Shown here: positions 40,262 through 49,552 of the stretch, piece by piece
Position numbering within the stretch: the first letter of the stretch is position 1
Layout: each line of letters starts with the position of its first letter
Source: Halobacillus yeomjeoni
GTDB taxonomy: Bacteria; Bacillota; Bacilli; Bacillales; Halobacillaceae
DNA: 64,000 nt
Assembly: GCF_020171525.1 (NCBI RefSeq)
Contig: NZ_JAIVAI010000001.1
Coordinates: 930,001 to 994,000, forward strand
Reading direction: 5' to 3'
Notes under the pieces: model-generated
Database searches by the model: none
Told to the model about the DNA's origin: nothing
The model's input: the letters and a program-made list of their open reading frames with translations, nothing else
Position numbers and translations under genes: made by a program

Positions 40262-42019
40262 ATGAACAAAAAGAAAGTTTTAGTCCCGGCACTTTTGGCT
40301 ATGATCGCTGCGCCAACCACATCTTTGGCAGCGGAGGATGTCAACAAATACCCTGAGTACTCAAATGGAGATAATCTCACCATCTCTGTCCACGGTCGTT
40401 ATGACAGCGGCGCTGGTCTGGATGAAGGCGGTGCTGAAATTCTGGATTACGATTCCAATACTCAACGAGTTTTCGTTGTAAACGGTGCTGATCAGTCCCT
40501 GGATATATTAACTATCGGAAAAGGCGAAGGCAAGGGCTTGAAGTTACATAAAAAAATCATGCTTTCGAACATAGATTTAGGTACATTCCAACCAGGAGAT
40601 TTGACCAGTGTATCAGTCCACCCGACCGAGCCCTATGTAGCCGTGGCCATTCCTAACAAACAAAAAACCGATAATGGGGTCATTGCGTTCTTCACTACAG
40701 ATGGAGACTTCATCGATTATGAAAAAGCGGGCGCACTGCCTGACATGGTCACATTCACACCTGATGGAAACCAGCTTTTGGTCGCGAATGAAGGGGAACC
40801 TGATGACACTTACTCTACCGACCCCGAAGGCAGCATAACTCTCATGGATGTCAGTAAGGGATTGAAAAACAGAATGGTCGATACCATTGATTTCACGTCG
40901 TTGACCGAGGAACAAATCGATGAAGATGTCCGTATCTACAGTCCAGGTGCTTCCCATGCGGAAGACTTCGAACCTGAATACATACAAGTGACACCCGATG
41001 GGAAAAAGGCTTACGTTTCACTACAAGAAAATAATGCAGTAGCGGAACTGGATTTGGTAGATAAAGAGGTGACCCACATCCATGGCTTAGGATTCAAAGA
41101 TCATTCCCTGGAAGGTAATGGGATTGACGCTTCCAATACATCAAGCTCTATCAACATCCAACCTGCTCCGGTTTTAGGGATGCACCAGCCGGATGGGATC
41201 GCGTTATTCTCGATGGAGGGTGAAAATTATGTATTGACTCCCAATGAAGGAGACGCGCGAGACTATGACGGATTCTCAGAAGAGGTGCGCATCAAAGATT
41301 TGATCGCTGACCCTGATCGGGATATTCATTTAGATGCCAGTTACTACGAAGGATACTCACAAAAAGAGCTGGACCAGATGGTGGAAGATGGATTATGGAA
41401 CGATGACCAGTTGGGAAGGTTGAAAGTTACATCAACAATGGGACAGTCGAAAGACGGAAGCTACCAGGCCTTATACAGCTATGGGAGCCGATCTTTCTCC
41501 GTGTATGAAACAGATGATTTCAGCCGAATCTATGACAGCGGAAATGAATTTGAAAACGTAACTTCAGAAATGCTTCCTGAACACTTCAATGCGAGTAATG
41601 ATACCAACGAAAAGAAAGACAGAAGTGATGATAAAGGCCCTGAACCAGAAACAGCGACCACGGGCGTCATCAATGGTAAAACATACGCGTTTATCGGCTT
41701 GGAGCGTCAGTGCGGAATCATGGTTTACAATGTAGACGAGCCTGAACAGCCGAAGTTCGTCACTTACTTCACGACCCGGGACTTTTCCGCTGAAGATGGG
41801 TCAGTAAAAGGGGACAGCGGACCTGAAGGGTTGAAATTCATTGCTGGAGATCAAAGCCCTACCGGCAAACCTCTATTACTCGTTTCTCACGAAGTAACTG
41901 GTACGACAGTCGCTTATGAATTATCTGAGTCCTTTCCCTTCGCAAGTTTTGAACCTGCACAAGGACTGTTTTCTACCTTCCAATCATATTTGAAAAAAAA
42001 TGTGTTCAAACACCAATAA
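40262..42019 (+). CDS. Exported choice-of-anchor I family protein (beta-propeller-like)
   Basis: The 585-residue protein has a signal peptide (MNKKKVLVPALLAMIAAPTT, ending SLA-AE). It contains repeated beta-blade sequences typical of the choice-of-anchor I family (AEILDYDSNTQRVFVVNG; LTSVSVHPTEPYVAVAIPNK; DMVTFTPDGNQLLVANEGEP; NEGDARDYDGFSEE). Such proteins are often annotated as alkaline phosphatase- or phytase-like because they accompany phosphatases; catalysis is not shown. The ATG follows GAAGGAGG. No sortase or SLH anchor is visible at the C-terminus. Confidence 0.82.
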   Translation: MNKKKVLVPALLAMIAAPTTSLAAEDVNKYPEYSNGDNLTISVHGRYDSGAGLDEGGAEILDYDSNTQRVFVVNGADQSLDILTIGKGEGKGLKLHKKIMLSNIDLGTFQPGDLTSVSVHPTEPYVAVAIPNKQKTDNGVIAFFTTDGDFIDYEKAGALPDMVTFTPDGNQLLVANEGEPDDTYSTDPEGSITLMDVSKGLKNRMVDTIDFTSLTEEQIDEDVRIYSPGASHAEDFEPEYIQVTPDGKKAYVSLQENNAVAELDLVDKEVTHIHGLGFKDHSLEGNGIDASNTSSSINIQPAPVLGMHQPDGIALFSMEGENYVLTPNEGDARDYDGFSEEVRIKDLIADPDRDIHLDASYYEGYSQKELDQMVEDGLWNDDQLGRLKVTSTMGQSKDGSYQALYSYGSRSFSVYETDDFSRIYDSGNEFENVTSEMLPEHFNASNDTNEKKDRSDDKGPEPETATTGVINGKTYAFIGLERQCGIMVYNVDEPEQPKFVTYFTTRDFSAEDGSVKGDSGPEGLKFIAGDQSPTGKPLLLVSHEVTGTTVAYELSESFPFASFEPAQGLFSTFQSYLKKNVFKHQ

Positions 42020-42032
42020 CTCAGTCAAACAA

Positions 42033-42062
42033 TTAAGGCCCCATCATCGGATGGGGCCTTAA
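42033..42062. terminator. Terminator between convergent genes
   Basis: TTAAGGCCCCATC/GATGGGGCCTTAA, 13-bp perfect stem with a 4-base loop. Confidence 0.88.
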
Positions 42063-42069
42063 ACTGTTT

Positions 42070-42216
42070 TTACACAAGATGGATGTTGATAATTTTGGAG
42101 TTCGGGTGTTTCTTCAGGAACATCTGTTTCGCTTTTTGACGGTGGGAGGAATAAATGGTCACATGCCTGACCACACCACTCTTTTCTTGATGATAAATGA
42201 TATACCTTTCAATCAT
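42070..42216 (-). CDS. Unknown 48-aa basic protein
   Basis: Not recognised; too short for common cut-offs. ATG 42216 follows AGAAGGGGATTTC. The product begins MIERYIIYHQEKSGVVRHV and continues with a basic middle (SSHRQKAKQMFLKKHP) and a hydrophobic end (SKIINIHLV). Alternating strand-helix-strand character suggests a compact fold. The stop is just before a terminator shared with the convergent gene. Expression is supported only by the ribosome site and codon pattern. Confidence 0.55.
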   Translation of the reverse strand: MIERYIIYHQEKSGVVRHVTIYSSHRQKAKQMFLKKHPNSKIINIHLV

Positions 42217-42495
42217 AGAAATCCCCTTCTTTTTCTGAGATACAAATGACTCTCTATATTAATCAGGATATTAACAGTAAGAAAAAGAGCTTGGGTTTTT
42301 CGCTCAACAATCTACTATAATCTAACGAAATATCCATTTTTAATTAATATGTCCACATCACTATCCCTTCATACACCTATGCTTTTCAGTCTTCCATATG
42401 AAATTGTGAAAGTTTCGCTTACATACAATTTTCTATTGCATGACCACCTTTCCATGAGGTAAGTTAGACAAGTATGTTTTTTAGGAGGTATCATC

Positions 42496-43113
42496 ATGAA
42501 TCAAACGCAAACGACTCAAAAAATTCAAATGACATCTGCTGACCCTTCCGCTTTCGGGTTGTTCGGATTGGCAATGGTCACACTTGTAGCATCATCAGCA
42601 AAGCTCGGATGGACTGATGGCGTATCCTTCGTTCTCCCATGGGCGATTTTTCTCGGAGGATTTGCTCAATTAATCGCTAGTGTATTAGATGCAAAACATA
42701 ACAATACGTTCGGAACGACTGCATTCGGAGCTTTCGGATTATTCTGGTTAGGCGTAGGAACTTCTTGGTTGATCCAGTACGGGGTCTTCGGAGAAGCTGC
42801 TGCTGCCGCTGCTGATCCAAAACAGCTGGGCATCGCCTTCATCGGATACTTGATATTCAGTATTTTCATGACCATCGGCGCTATGGAAACCCACAAAGTA
42901 TTGTTCATCATTTTTGTACTTATCGATTTCCTATTTATTGGACTGACATTCTCTACATTGGGAATTGCAGAAGAAGCGATGCACCAATTTGCGGCGATCT
43001 CTGAATTCTTGATTGCGATCTTCAGTTTCTATGGTTCAGCTGCAAGCGTCTTGAACACGCATTTCGGAAAGGTCACTCTGCCGGTCGGAAAAGCGTTCGG
43101 CGTATTCAAATAA
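42496..43113 (+). CDS. Acetate uptake transporter, GPR1/FUN34/YaaH (SatP) family
   Basis: This 205-residue six-helix membrane protein imports acetate or succinate with protons. Family markers: DPSAFGLFGLAMVTLVASSA near residue 15, WAIFLGGFAQLIASVLDAKH (helix 2) and NTFGTTAFGAFGLFWLGVG. The ATG follows TTAGGAGG. It is followed by a terminator and then element D. Direct target of regulation not visible. Confidence 0.9.
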   Translation: MNQTQTTQKIQMTSADPSAFGLFGLAMVTLVASSAKLGWTDGVSFVLPWAIFLGGFAQLIASVLDAKHNNTFGTTAFGAFGLFWLGVGTSWLIQYGVFGEAAAAAADPKQLGIAFIGYLIFSIFMTIGAMETHKVLFIIFVLIDFLFIGLTFSTLGIAEEAMHQFAAISEFLIAIFSFYGSAASVLNTHFGKVTLPVGKAFGVFK

Positions 43114-43123
43114 ATGACTGCAA

Positions 43124-43160
43124 AAAAAGCTGGATCCTGATTTAAGGATCCAGCTTTTTA
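43124..43160 (+). terminator. Terminator after the acetate transporter
   Basis: AAAAAGCTGGATCC/GGATCCAGCTTTTT, 14-bp perfect stem. Confidence 0.9.
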
Positions 43161-43164
43161 AATT

Positions 43165-43296
43165 GGCTCTGTTAAAGGCTGGTGTTGATATTTTCTGTTT
43201 TAAAAAAGAATTGAATTCAGTGCAGAGTCGTCGGGGAAGGGGCCGCGCACCTAGAGAGTCTCAAAACGAATAAATCAACACTAAACTTAACAGAGT
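43165..43296. mobile_element. Short member of the same element family (copy D), modules missing
   Basis: The 132-bp element begins GGCTCTGTTAAAGGCTGGTG, almost the same as copy A's left end, and ends ACTTAACAGAGTC. Its last ~38 bases (GTCTCAAAACGAATAAATCA...) are nearly identical to the right end of copy A. The two structured modules are absent. Flanks TTTAAATT and TTTCAGTT match at 6 of 8, so the target duplication is decayed or absent. Confidence 0.75.
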
Positions 43297-43353
43297 CTTT
43301 CAGTTAAAAATCAAGTTAGTAATAAATGTTGATTTTACTTATTCCACAGGAAT

Positions 43354-44286
43354 CTATCGGCCAGAAAAAGTAGATATGAATTGAATAAGAGCCGGGCCTA
43401 ATAAAACGATGAATAAACTCGGAAAGATGAAGAGAACAAGAGGAAAAAGCATTTTGATCGGAGCTTTCATAGCCGCTTCTTCCGCTCTTTGTTTTCGCTG
43501 ATCCCTTACTTCTGCAGACTGGACACGCAACACTTGCACAATCCCTACCCCTAGCTTCTCCGCCTGGATGATACTGCTGATAAAAGACTTGATTTCATCG
43601 GATAAAATCCTCTCTCGAATACCAGACAGCGCTTCCCGTCTTGTTTTCCCAAGCCTGATTTCTTCCAGACACCTTCTGAATTCATACGATAATACACCGT
43701 GTTTTTTCATAACCACTTTGCTGATGGCCCCATCAAATCCCAACCCTGCTTCTAAACTGACTGTCAATAAATCTAAAAAGTCAGGCAGTTCTTTCAAGGC
43801 GTTCTTACTCCGGATTTGTGCTTTCTTTTTCAAATAATAGTGAGGTAGATAATGTGCAAGAGCAACTCCAGCTACTATTAATAGTGCTAATAATAAAGAC
43901 TGCAAGCCAAGTAATACACCATAGACAGTGGTAGCGACCGGAATGAGTAAAAATAAGCCCACCTGGATGATTCTAAAGTCCACCGCCGTCATCCCAAATG
44001 GATTGCCTGCTTTCAATAATTTAACATCTAATTTTTCCGCTTTTTCCGTTGATAACTTTCTTTGAAAAACTCTTTTCAGCTGCTTGAACAAGGCTGAAAA
44101 AATTCCACCGAGAGGATGAGCTCCCTTTGATTCGTTAAGAGCTGACTCCAAGGTGGAGGCCATTTCACCCTCACCCATAAACACAGTTGATAAACGCTTG
44201 TTTATTCGGGAACGCTTTTCAGCCTGATAAACGACTAAACCATAAACAAGTAAAGTGATGAAGAAAAAAAATGTCATATAAATCAC
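43354..44286 (-). CDS. tadC: Tad pilus inner-membrane platform protein TadC (T2SF domain)
   Basis: The 310-residue protein of the type II secretion F family is the second half of the Tad platform. Three to four membrane segments are visible (MTFFFFITLLVYGLVVYQAE at the start; LFPLVLFIFPSLFIVLLGPA at the end). The cytoplasmic T2SF helices include DFLDLLTVSLEAGLGFDGAI and FISSIIQAEKLGVGIVQVLR. Last gene of the operon, four bases after tadB. Naming rests on locus order and domain. Confidence 0.92.
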   Translation of the reverse strand: MIYMTFFFFITLLVYGLVVYQAEKRSRINKRLSTVFMGEGEMASTLESALNESKGAHPLGGIFSALFKQLKRVFQRKLSTEKAEKLDVKLLKAGNPFGMTAVDFRIIQVGLFLLIPVATTVYGVLLGLQSLLLALLIVAGVALAHYLPHYYLKKKAQIRSKNALKELPDFLDLLTVSLEAGLGFDGAISKVVMKKHGVLSYEFRRCLEEIRLGKTRREALSGIRERILSDEIKSFISSIIQAEKLGVGIVQVLRVQSAEVRDQRKQRAEEAAMKAPIKMLFPLVLFIFPSLFIVLLGPALIQFISTFSGR

Positions 44287-44289
44287 TGC

Positions 44290-45252
44290 TTACACCTCAA
44301 TCGTTGTGAGCTTTCGAATCAAGAAGAAACCGATACTGCCGGAGATAGCACCTGCGATAAGCAGCGCAATCCCGACAGGATGCGTGAACAACGTTCCGAT
44401 ATACTCAGGCTCTATAGCAAAAAGAACCAGAGCGAGTATAATCGGAAGTAATCCGATGACAATGCCGGATAATCTACCTTGAGCCGTTAATGTTTTTATC
44501 TGCCTTTGGATTTTCGTCCGTTCGCGAATCGTATCCATGATTTTCTCGAGCACAGTCGCTAAATTCCCGCCGACCTGCCTCTGTATTAAAATTGCCTGGA
44601 TCATAAGGTCCAAATCTTCACTGGGCATTCGATCATATAGGCGGTGTAAGGACTCTTCCATACTGCTTCCGTATTTCATTTCCCTCAGTACCGTCTCCAT
44701 TTCATCTTTGATGGGATTATGCGATTCATCTACGACCGTTTTCAAAGCCTGCGGAAAACTGAATCCTGCTCTCAAAGCCCCGACAATGGTAGAAAGCATA
44801 TCCGGAAGGCCTTCATTGAATTTTTGATAACGAACCTTCTGTTTATTCAAAAGATACCATTTCGGAAATAGAAGCCCTAAGATCGCTCCGACGAAAACGA
44901 ACAATAACTGACCGGTAACCAGATAAAACAATCCTCCACCCATACAGATCGAAAGCCATTGCAGGAGGACGTATTCTTCAGGCTTCAAAGCCATACCGGC
45001 ACGACTTAGAGACTTTTCAAGCTTTGAGTTTTTTTCTTTGGTCAGCATTCTGTCTTTAATGTTTTTTTGAGCCAACTGGATCTGCAGGGCCAACGTGAAC
45101 TTCTTCCGATCAAACCCTTTCTTTTCGTCTTGATCCAAGTACCTCTCCAATCTTTTTTTCATCCGTTTATCTGAAAAAAAGATCATTTGAAAAAGAGCCG
45201 AAAAAAATAAAAAGGTGGAAAATAGAATCATTGCGAGCAGAAACCACTTCAT
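44290..45252 (-). CDS. tadB: Tad pilus inner-membrane platform protein TadB (T2SF domain)
   Basis: The 320-residue protein has an N-terminal helix (FLLAMILFSTFLFFSALFQM), T2SF helices (DMLSTIVGALRAGFSFPQAL; DLMIQAILIQRQVGGNLATV) and a C-terminal pair (ILALVLFAIEPEYIG; ALLIAGAISGSIGFFLI). With TadC it forms the platform on which the ATPase acts. It begins one base from the stop of the ATPase gene, with tight coupling. Confidence 0.92.
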   Translation of the reverse strand: MKWFLLAMILFSTFLFFSALFQMIFFSDKRMKKRLERYLDQDEKKGFDRKKFTLALQIQLAQKNIKDRMLTKEKNSKLEKSLSRAGMALKPEEYVLLQWLSICMGGGLFYLVTGQLLFVFVGAILGLLFPKWYLLNKQKVRYQKFNEGLPDMLSTIVGALRAGFSFPQALKTVVDESHNPIKDEMETVLREMKYGSSMEESLHRLYDRMPSEDLDLMIQAILIQRQVGGNLATVLEKIMDTIRERTKIQRQIKTLTAQGRLSGIVIGLLPIILALVLFAIEPEYIGTLFTHPVGIALLIAGAISGSIGFFLIRKLTTIEV

Positions 45253-46674
45253 TTACCATTCCTCCTCGACAAAGACACTTGCCGGAATGTGTATTCCTGA
45301 AGTCTCAAGCTTGTCATAAAATTTTGGCCGGACCCCGGTCGGAATGAGTTTACCGAAAATCTTTCCTTCTTCGGAAATCCCGGTTTGCTGGAAGGTGAAA
45401 ATGTCCTGTAGAACGATGACATCCCCTTCAAGCCCCTGGACTTCCGTGATGCTGACAATTTTTCTCGAACCGTCTTTCAAACGGGACTGTTGGATAATGA
45501 GGTCGATCGCTCCGGAAATTTGTTCTCGGATCGCTTTCACAGGCAGATCCACTCCCGCTAAGAGGACCATTGTTTCCAACCGGGAAAGCATATCGCGCGG
45601 ACTGTTGGAGTGCCCGGTGGCGAGAGATCCGTCGTGTCCGGTATTCATCGCCTGCAGCATATCCAATGCTTCGGCACCACGCACCTCACCGATGACGATC
45701 CTGTCAGGCCTCATCCTCAAGGAGTTACGTACCAAGTCCCGGATGGTGATGGAACCTTTTCCTTCAATATTCGGCGGACGGGACTCTAAAGATACGACAT
45801 GGTCCTGCCCCAATTGTAATTCGGCTGCATCCTCAATCGTGACGATCCGCTCGTCATCCGGGATGAAATTCGATAAAACATTGAGTGTCGTCGTTTTTCC
45901 AGAGCCTGTCCCCCCACTGACGAAAATATTCAATCGGGCTTTTACACACGCTTCAATAAACACGGCCATCTCTTCACTCAGCGTACCGAACTCCACCAGG
46001 TTTTCAACTGTAAAAGGATCTTTAGAAAATTTCCTTATTGTAAGAGTGGGGCCATTCAGAGCTAATGGCGGGATAATGGCATTTACGCGCGACCCGTCCG
46101 GTAAGCGGGCATCTACCATAGGGCTGCTTTCGTCGATACGCCTCCCTAAGGGAGACACAATCTTTTCAATGATACTCATTACGTGTTCATCATCCCGAAA
46201 CGTGATACGAGTCAATTTCAGCTTCCCGTTCTGCTCACAATAGACGTGATCCGGTCCATTGACCATCACCTCAGATACATTTTCATCGAGAAGTAACGGG
46301 TTGATAGGTCCGAAGCCAGTCAAGTCGTTGATCAACTCGTCTACGATCCTCTTTCTGTCTATACGACCGCGGAAGGCTTCGTCTTCCTTGATGATCTCCA
46401 TAGCCATTCCATCAATTTTCGGAATGATTTCTTCAACGTCTTGATTTTCCTTCATTTCTTTCAATATTTTTTTATGAAGGATGGACTTCAGTTCCTGGTG
46501 TTTATCCACTTTCCGTTCCTCTGGTTTTACAGTTTCTTTAGGTCGTCCTTCACGGAAAGCTGCAATCAAATCCTTCTTCGGTGGTTCTGGATGTTCGATC
46601 AACGATTGACCCTCCAAAACCTCTTCCACTCTCTCTTCAGGTGACGCTTCTTTGATTCGTTTTAAAAGACTCAT
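45253..46674 (-). CDS. tadA: Tad pilus assembly ATPase TadA/CpaF
   Basis: The 473-residue secretion ATPase energises pilus assembly. Walker A is SGGTGSGKTTTLNVLSNF near residue 250; the Asp box is RIVTIEDAAELQL, followed by LRMRPDRIVIGEVRGAEALD and a His box (AMNTGHDGSLATGHSNSP). The N-terminal ~90 residues are a charged domain typical of CpaF. It overlaps the TadZ-like gene by four bases (ATGA). A long antisense ORF across this gene is a codon shadow. Confidence 0.95.
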   Translation of the reverse strand: MSLLKRIKEASPEERVEEVLEGQSLIEHPEPPKKDLIAAFREGRPKETVKPEERKVDKHQELKSILHKKILKEMKENQDVEEIIPKIDGMAMEIIKEDEAFRGRIDRKRIVDELINDLTGFGPINPLLLDENVSEVMVNGPDHVYCEQNGKLKLTRITFRDDEHVMSIIEKIVSPLGRRIDESSPMVDARLPDGSRVNAIIPPLALNGPTLTIRKFSKDPFTVENLVEFGTLSEEMAVFIEACVKARLNIFVSGGTGSGKTTTLNVLSNFIPDDERIVTIEDAAELQLGQDHVVSLESRPPNIEGKGSITIRDLVRNSLRMRPDRIVIGEVRGAEALDMLQAMNTGHDGSLATGHSNSPRDMLSRLETMVLLAGVDLPVKAIREQISGAIDLIIQQSRLKDGSRKIVSITEVQGLEGDVIVLQDIFTFQQTGISEEGKIFGKLIPTGVRPKFYDKLETSGIHIPASVFVEEEW

Positions 46675-47522
46675 TCATAAGACCCTCCCTTCCCTAACTT
46701 GAACCCGAGTAATTTGGAGAGCACATTAGGATTCTTTTCTTTTATGAATGAGATTTCTCTTCTTGAGGTCAATTGTTCAGCCATCCGGAAAAAGGATTTG
46801 GCTATATCCGTCTTACCTTGGTTGATTACAAAAGGGATCCCTATATTCAAAGACTGCGAGGCGACCTGAAAATTATTCGGAATATAGAAAGGGTCCTCAA
46901 TATTCAATATATCTTTCACATCATTTGCTCCGATCACACTTTCCATATCAGCCCGGTTGATGACCAGCTGTACTTTATGACTCAAACCTAATACCTCCAG
47001 TGTTTCGATCAGTAACTTCGTGTTTTTCAAGGTGGCCATTTCTAAATTGGTGACAATCAGGATCTGGTCTGCTTTTTCTATCAAATCAATCGTGTGTTCC
47101 TGTAACCCCACTCCCGTATCGACTACAAGATAGTCCAATTGCTGAAGGAGAAGATCAATGACTCGATTGACACGTTCTTTGGTAACCAAATCGGCGTATT
47201 CCGGACGTTCGGGAGCAGGTAATACTTTCACACCTGATTCATGGGAACATAAATAATTCCCAAGAGAAAACTCATCGATGTTTTCAATCTCTTCCATGAC
47301 ATCTTTCATACTGAAGGTCGATTGAAGATCCAGGGCGAGACCGATATCTCCAAATTGAAAATCTCCATCCAGGATGCCCACTTTGATATTTTTCTTAAAG
47401 AGAGAGATGGCTAGATTCACCGTTAATGTAGTCCTTCCAACCCCACCCTTCGCACTACATACGGCTATCATTTCACCTCTTTTTCTTTTTGAAGGTTGGT
47501 GGTGCATCGTTTCGCCTGTCAT
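46671..47522 (-). CDS. tadZ: Tad locus MinD/ParA-type ATPase, TadZ/CpaE-like
   Basis: The 283-residue ATPase localises the pilus machine to the cell pole or site of assembly. The deviant Walker A is AVCSAKGGVGRTTLTVNLAI near residue 22, with the switch regions GILDGDFQFGDIGLAL and VVDTGVGLQEHT. Many CpaE proteins carry an N-terminal receiver domain; this one lacks it and begins only ~16 residues before the P-loop. It lies between cpaB and tadA. Confidence 0.9.
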   Translation of the reverse strand: MTGETMHHQPSKRKRGEMIAVCSAKGGVGRTTLTVNLAISLFKKNIKVGILDGDFQFGDIGLALDLQSTFSMKDVMEEIENIDEFSLGNYLCSHESGVKVLPAPERPEYADLVTKERVNRVIDLLLQQLDYLVVDTGVGLQEHTIDLIEKADQILIVTNLEMATLKNTKLLIETLEVLGLSHKVQLVINRADMESVIGANDVKDILNIEDPFYIPNNFQVASQSLNIGIPFVINQGKTDIAKSFFRMAEQLTSRREISFIKEKNPNVLSKLLGFKLGKGGSYE

Positions 47523-47533
47523 CTTAATCCCCC

Positions 47534-48241
47534 TTACTCTTTGCTGTCAGACCCCTTGTCCTCATTTTCACCTTTGTTGATTCTCGAGTGGACAGTCAGA
47601 TGTATATTTCCTTTCTCAGATGCTTCGACCAATTTGACCGCATCAGCAGGTTTGAGTTCCAATGTGACGGATGTATATTCTACATACTCTTCCTGATCAC
47701 TCTTCACCTCACTCATCCGCCTTCCGATCGCAAGGACTGTGACGTCAGATAAGATTTGCTTGGAATTAACTTTTTCTTTACTTTCAACAAGTTCCTTTTC
47801 TGAAGCTATGACATCGACGACATCTTCAGGTTCAATCAAGTTCGAAACAGACCTGACCAGATCAACGCCTATGGATACCCCTCGATAGCCTTCTTTGACT
47901 TTTCTTGATACAAATAACTGCTCTTCTTTTGAATCCTTGATACGATGAAGCAATAAAGGTTCATCTGTTTCAATCGCAGCTGTCGCATATTTCCCATCCA
48001 CTTCCTCCAAAGACTTCACAACTTGAGAATGAAGTCCCTTTGTAGGTAGTTGAACCACCTTCAGCTTGTCGGAAGAGATACGTTCATTTTCCAGAATCGT
48101 TGAACTCGCTACGACAACTTCAGTAGTGTTTTCGTTGATAGCTTTTGCTGTATCAAACTGTTTCATATAATTAAAGAATAGAAACGTAGTGACTATGCCC
48201 ATGATCAAGGCTAAGAACAAAATGATCTTGGATCTCATCAT
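47534..48241 (-). CDS. cpaB: Flp pilus assembly protein CpaB (RcpC-like)
   Basis: The 235-residue protein has an N-terminal membrane anchor (KIILFLALIMGIVTTFLFFN) and an SAF domain (TEVVVASSTILENERISSDK and VVQLPTKGLHSQ). A second repeat follows (VSIGVDLVRSVSNLIEPEDV). In Gram-negatives CpaB supports the outer-membrane channel and modifies pili; in this monoderm it likely acts at the cell wall. It lies six bases downstream of the TadG-like gene. Confidence 0.88.
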   Translation of the reverse strand: MMRSKIILFLALIMGIVTTFLFFNYMKQFDTAKAINENTTEVVVASSTILENERISSDKLKVVQLPTKGLHSQVVKSLEEVDGKYATAAIETDEPLLLHRIKDSKEEQLFVSRKVKEGYRGVSIGVDLVRSVSNLIEPEDVVDVIASEKELVESKEKVNSKQILSDVTVLAIGRRMSEVKSDQEEYVEYTSVTLELKPADAVKLVEASEKGNIHLTVHSRINKGENEDKGSDSKE

Positions 48242-48246
48242 TCCAC

Positions 48247-49167
48247 CTACTTCGTCAGTCTTATGTTGTACGCACCTTTATCTACTGCACTTTCATCAGC
48301 AGATCCAGGTCCTGCCAGCTTAATAAACTTACCAGAAACCGATGTATCCTTAGAATTGAAAGGGTCGGTTATGTAAAAATAGGCAAAGCCTTTAACCATA
48401 ACCTCTTTCAATTGATTGGACCGACGGTTATGTTCACTATATACAGGGATAAGCACGACTCTGGAGCAATTTTTTGCCGTTACTTTATTCATGTTTTCAG
48501 CACAACCGTTGACCCTTTCTTGAACGACTTTCTTTGTTTTTCCAGCAATGTTACCCGTTTGTGTTTCGAAGATATCCCCTATCTTCACTTCTTCTTGATA
48601 GCCATATCTGAAGTTTTCTTCATATCTGTCAGCTCCAGGGCCACCCAAGGCTAAAATGCCAAAATTACCATACTCCACACCTTTCGAATCCACTTTCAAG
48701 CTATATTTTTTCCCATATACCAGATTTACGTTCTCATCTATTCCTAAAGGAACAATTCCGACAGCTTTCCCTAACGTCCCTAATTCCGCAGCCGCTTCAG
48801 CATAGACATTTACAGTTTCAATTCCTAATAAAGATGAAAAAGCCAACTTCACTGGTTTATTGACACCTACCCTCAATTCTTTTTCAGGAATAACTGATAA
48901 AATCTCTTTTTGTATGTTGGAATCATGGAGTAACAAGACTTCGTCTACGACTTGACTTATTTTCTCTTGATCATAAGTTAATTCCTGGGCTCCAGATAGA
49001 ACTGCTGCATTCACCGATTTTTGCAAATGACTCTTAGTCATGAATAACATCCCGCCATCTATAGCAGCCCCTGCGATAGTCAGTAATACCATCAAAGAAA
49101 GAGTTGCCAGAACAAGAGCATTTCCTTTTTCTTCATGTAGAAACTTTCTACCTTTCACTTTCTTCAC
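48247..49167 (-). CDS. TadG-like pilus-associated protein
   Basis: The 306-residue protein starts with a TadE/TadG-type N-terminus (HEEKGNALVLATLSLMVLLT, then AGAAIDGGMLFMTK), a single membrane helix followed by an extracellular domain. Two Cys occur in NGCAENMNKVTAKNCSRV and could form a disulfide. It is smaller than VWA-containing TadG proteins and shows no MIDAS motif, so it is a pseudopilin-like minor component. It sits one base after the tadE stop. Confidence 0.82.
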   Translation of the reverse strand: MKKVKGRKFLHEEKGNALVLATLSLMVLLTIAGAAIDGGMLFMTKSHLQKSVNAAVLSGAQELTYDQEKISQVVDEVLLLHDSNIQKEILSVIPEKELRVGVNKPVKLAFSSLLGIETVNVYAEAAAELGTLGKAVGIVPLGIDENVNLVYGKKYSLKVDSKGVEYGNFGILALGGPGADRYEENFRYGYQEEVKIGDIFETQTGNIAGKTKKVVQERVNGCAENMNKVTAKNCSRVVLIPVYSEHNRRSNQLKEVMVKGFAYFYITDPFNSKDTSVSGKFIKLAGPGSADESAVDKGAYNIRLTK

Positions 49168-49168
49168 C

Positions 49169-49552
49169 TCATTCTACCCTTATCGTAGAATCCGTTTGAA
49201 TCTGTAACGGACTTGTGAATATTTGATCAGCAAAAGGGGTCACGGGTTTGAATGGGTAGGACAACTGGACGCTTACATATTCTCCGGATTCCCTACCTGC
49301 TTCCTCTGGAGAAATATCAACAGCTAAAGAAGAAGAATCCTGAAATGAAACATAATTTCTGGCAAACTGCCTCATTTCAGCATCGCCTTCCCCAAGTCCC
49401 CCCAGCCGAACGGTTTCCTGTGCAGCTAAGTGCATATGGGAATAGAAATAAATCAAACGTCCGACATCCACAATTCCGACAAGAAGTAAAAGGAGGACAG
49501 GTAAAACAAGGGCCATTTCAACAAGCGATTGCCCAGACTCATCTTTTACCAT
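49169..49552 (-). CDS. tadE: TadE-like minor pseudopilin
   Basis: The 127-residue protein begins MVKDESGQSLVEMALVLPVL, which contains the Tad prepilin cleavage pattern G|XXXXE (cut after Gly7) and a hydrophobic helix. The remainder is an extracellular domain. It is processed by the prepilin peptidase whose gene overlaps it by seven bases. The ATG follows AAGGAGCTG. Confidence 0.9.
   Translation of the reverse strand: MVKDESGQSLVEMALVLPVLLLLLVGIVDVGRLIYFYSHMHLAAQETVRLGGLGEGDAEMRQFARNYVSFQDSSSLAVDISPEEAGRESGEYVSVQLSYPFKPVTPFADQIFTSPLQIQTDSTIRVE

Noticed and set aside
45344-46243. 299-residue ORF opposite the TadA ATPase gene
   Set aside because: It is a codon-bias shadow of a well-conserved gene on the other strand, without a ribosome site or recognisable domain.
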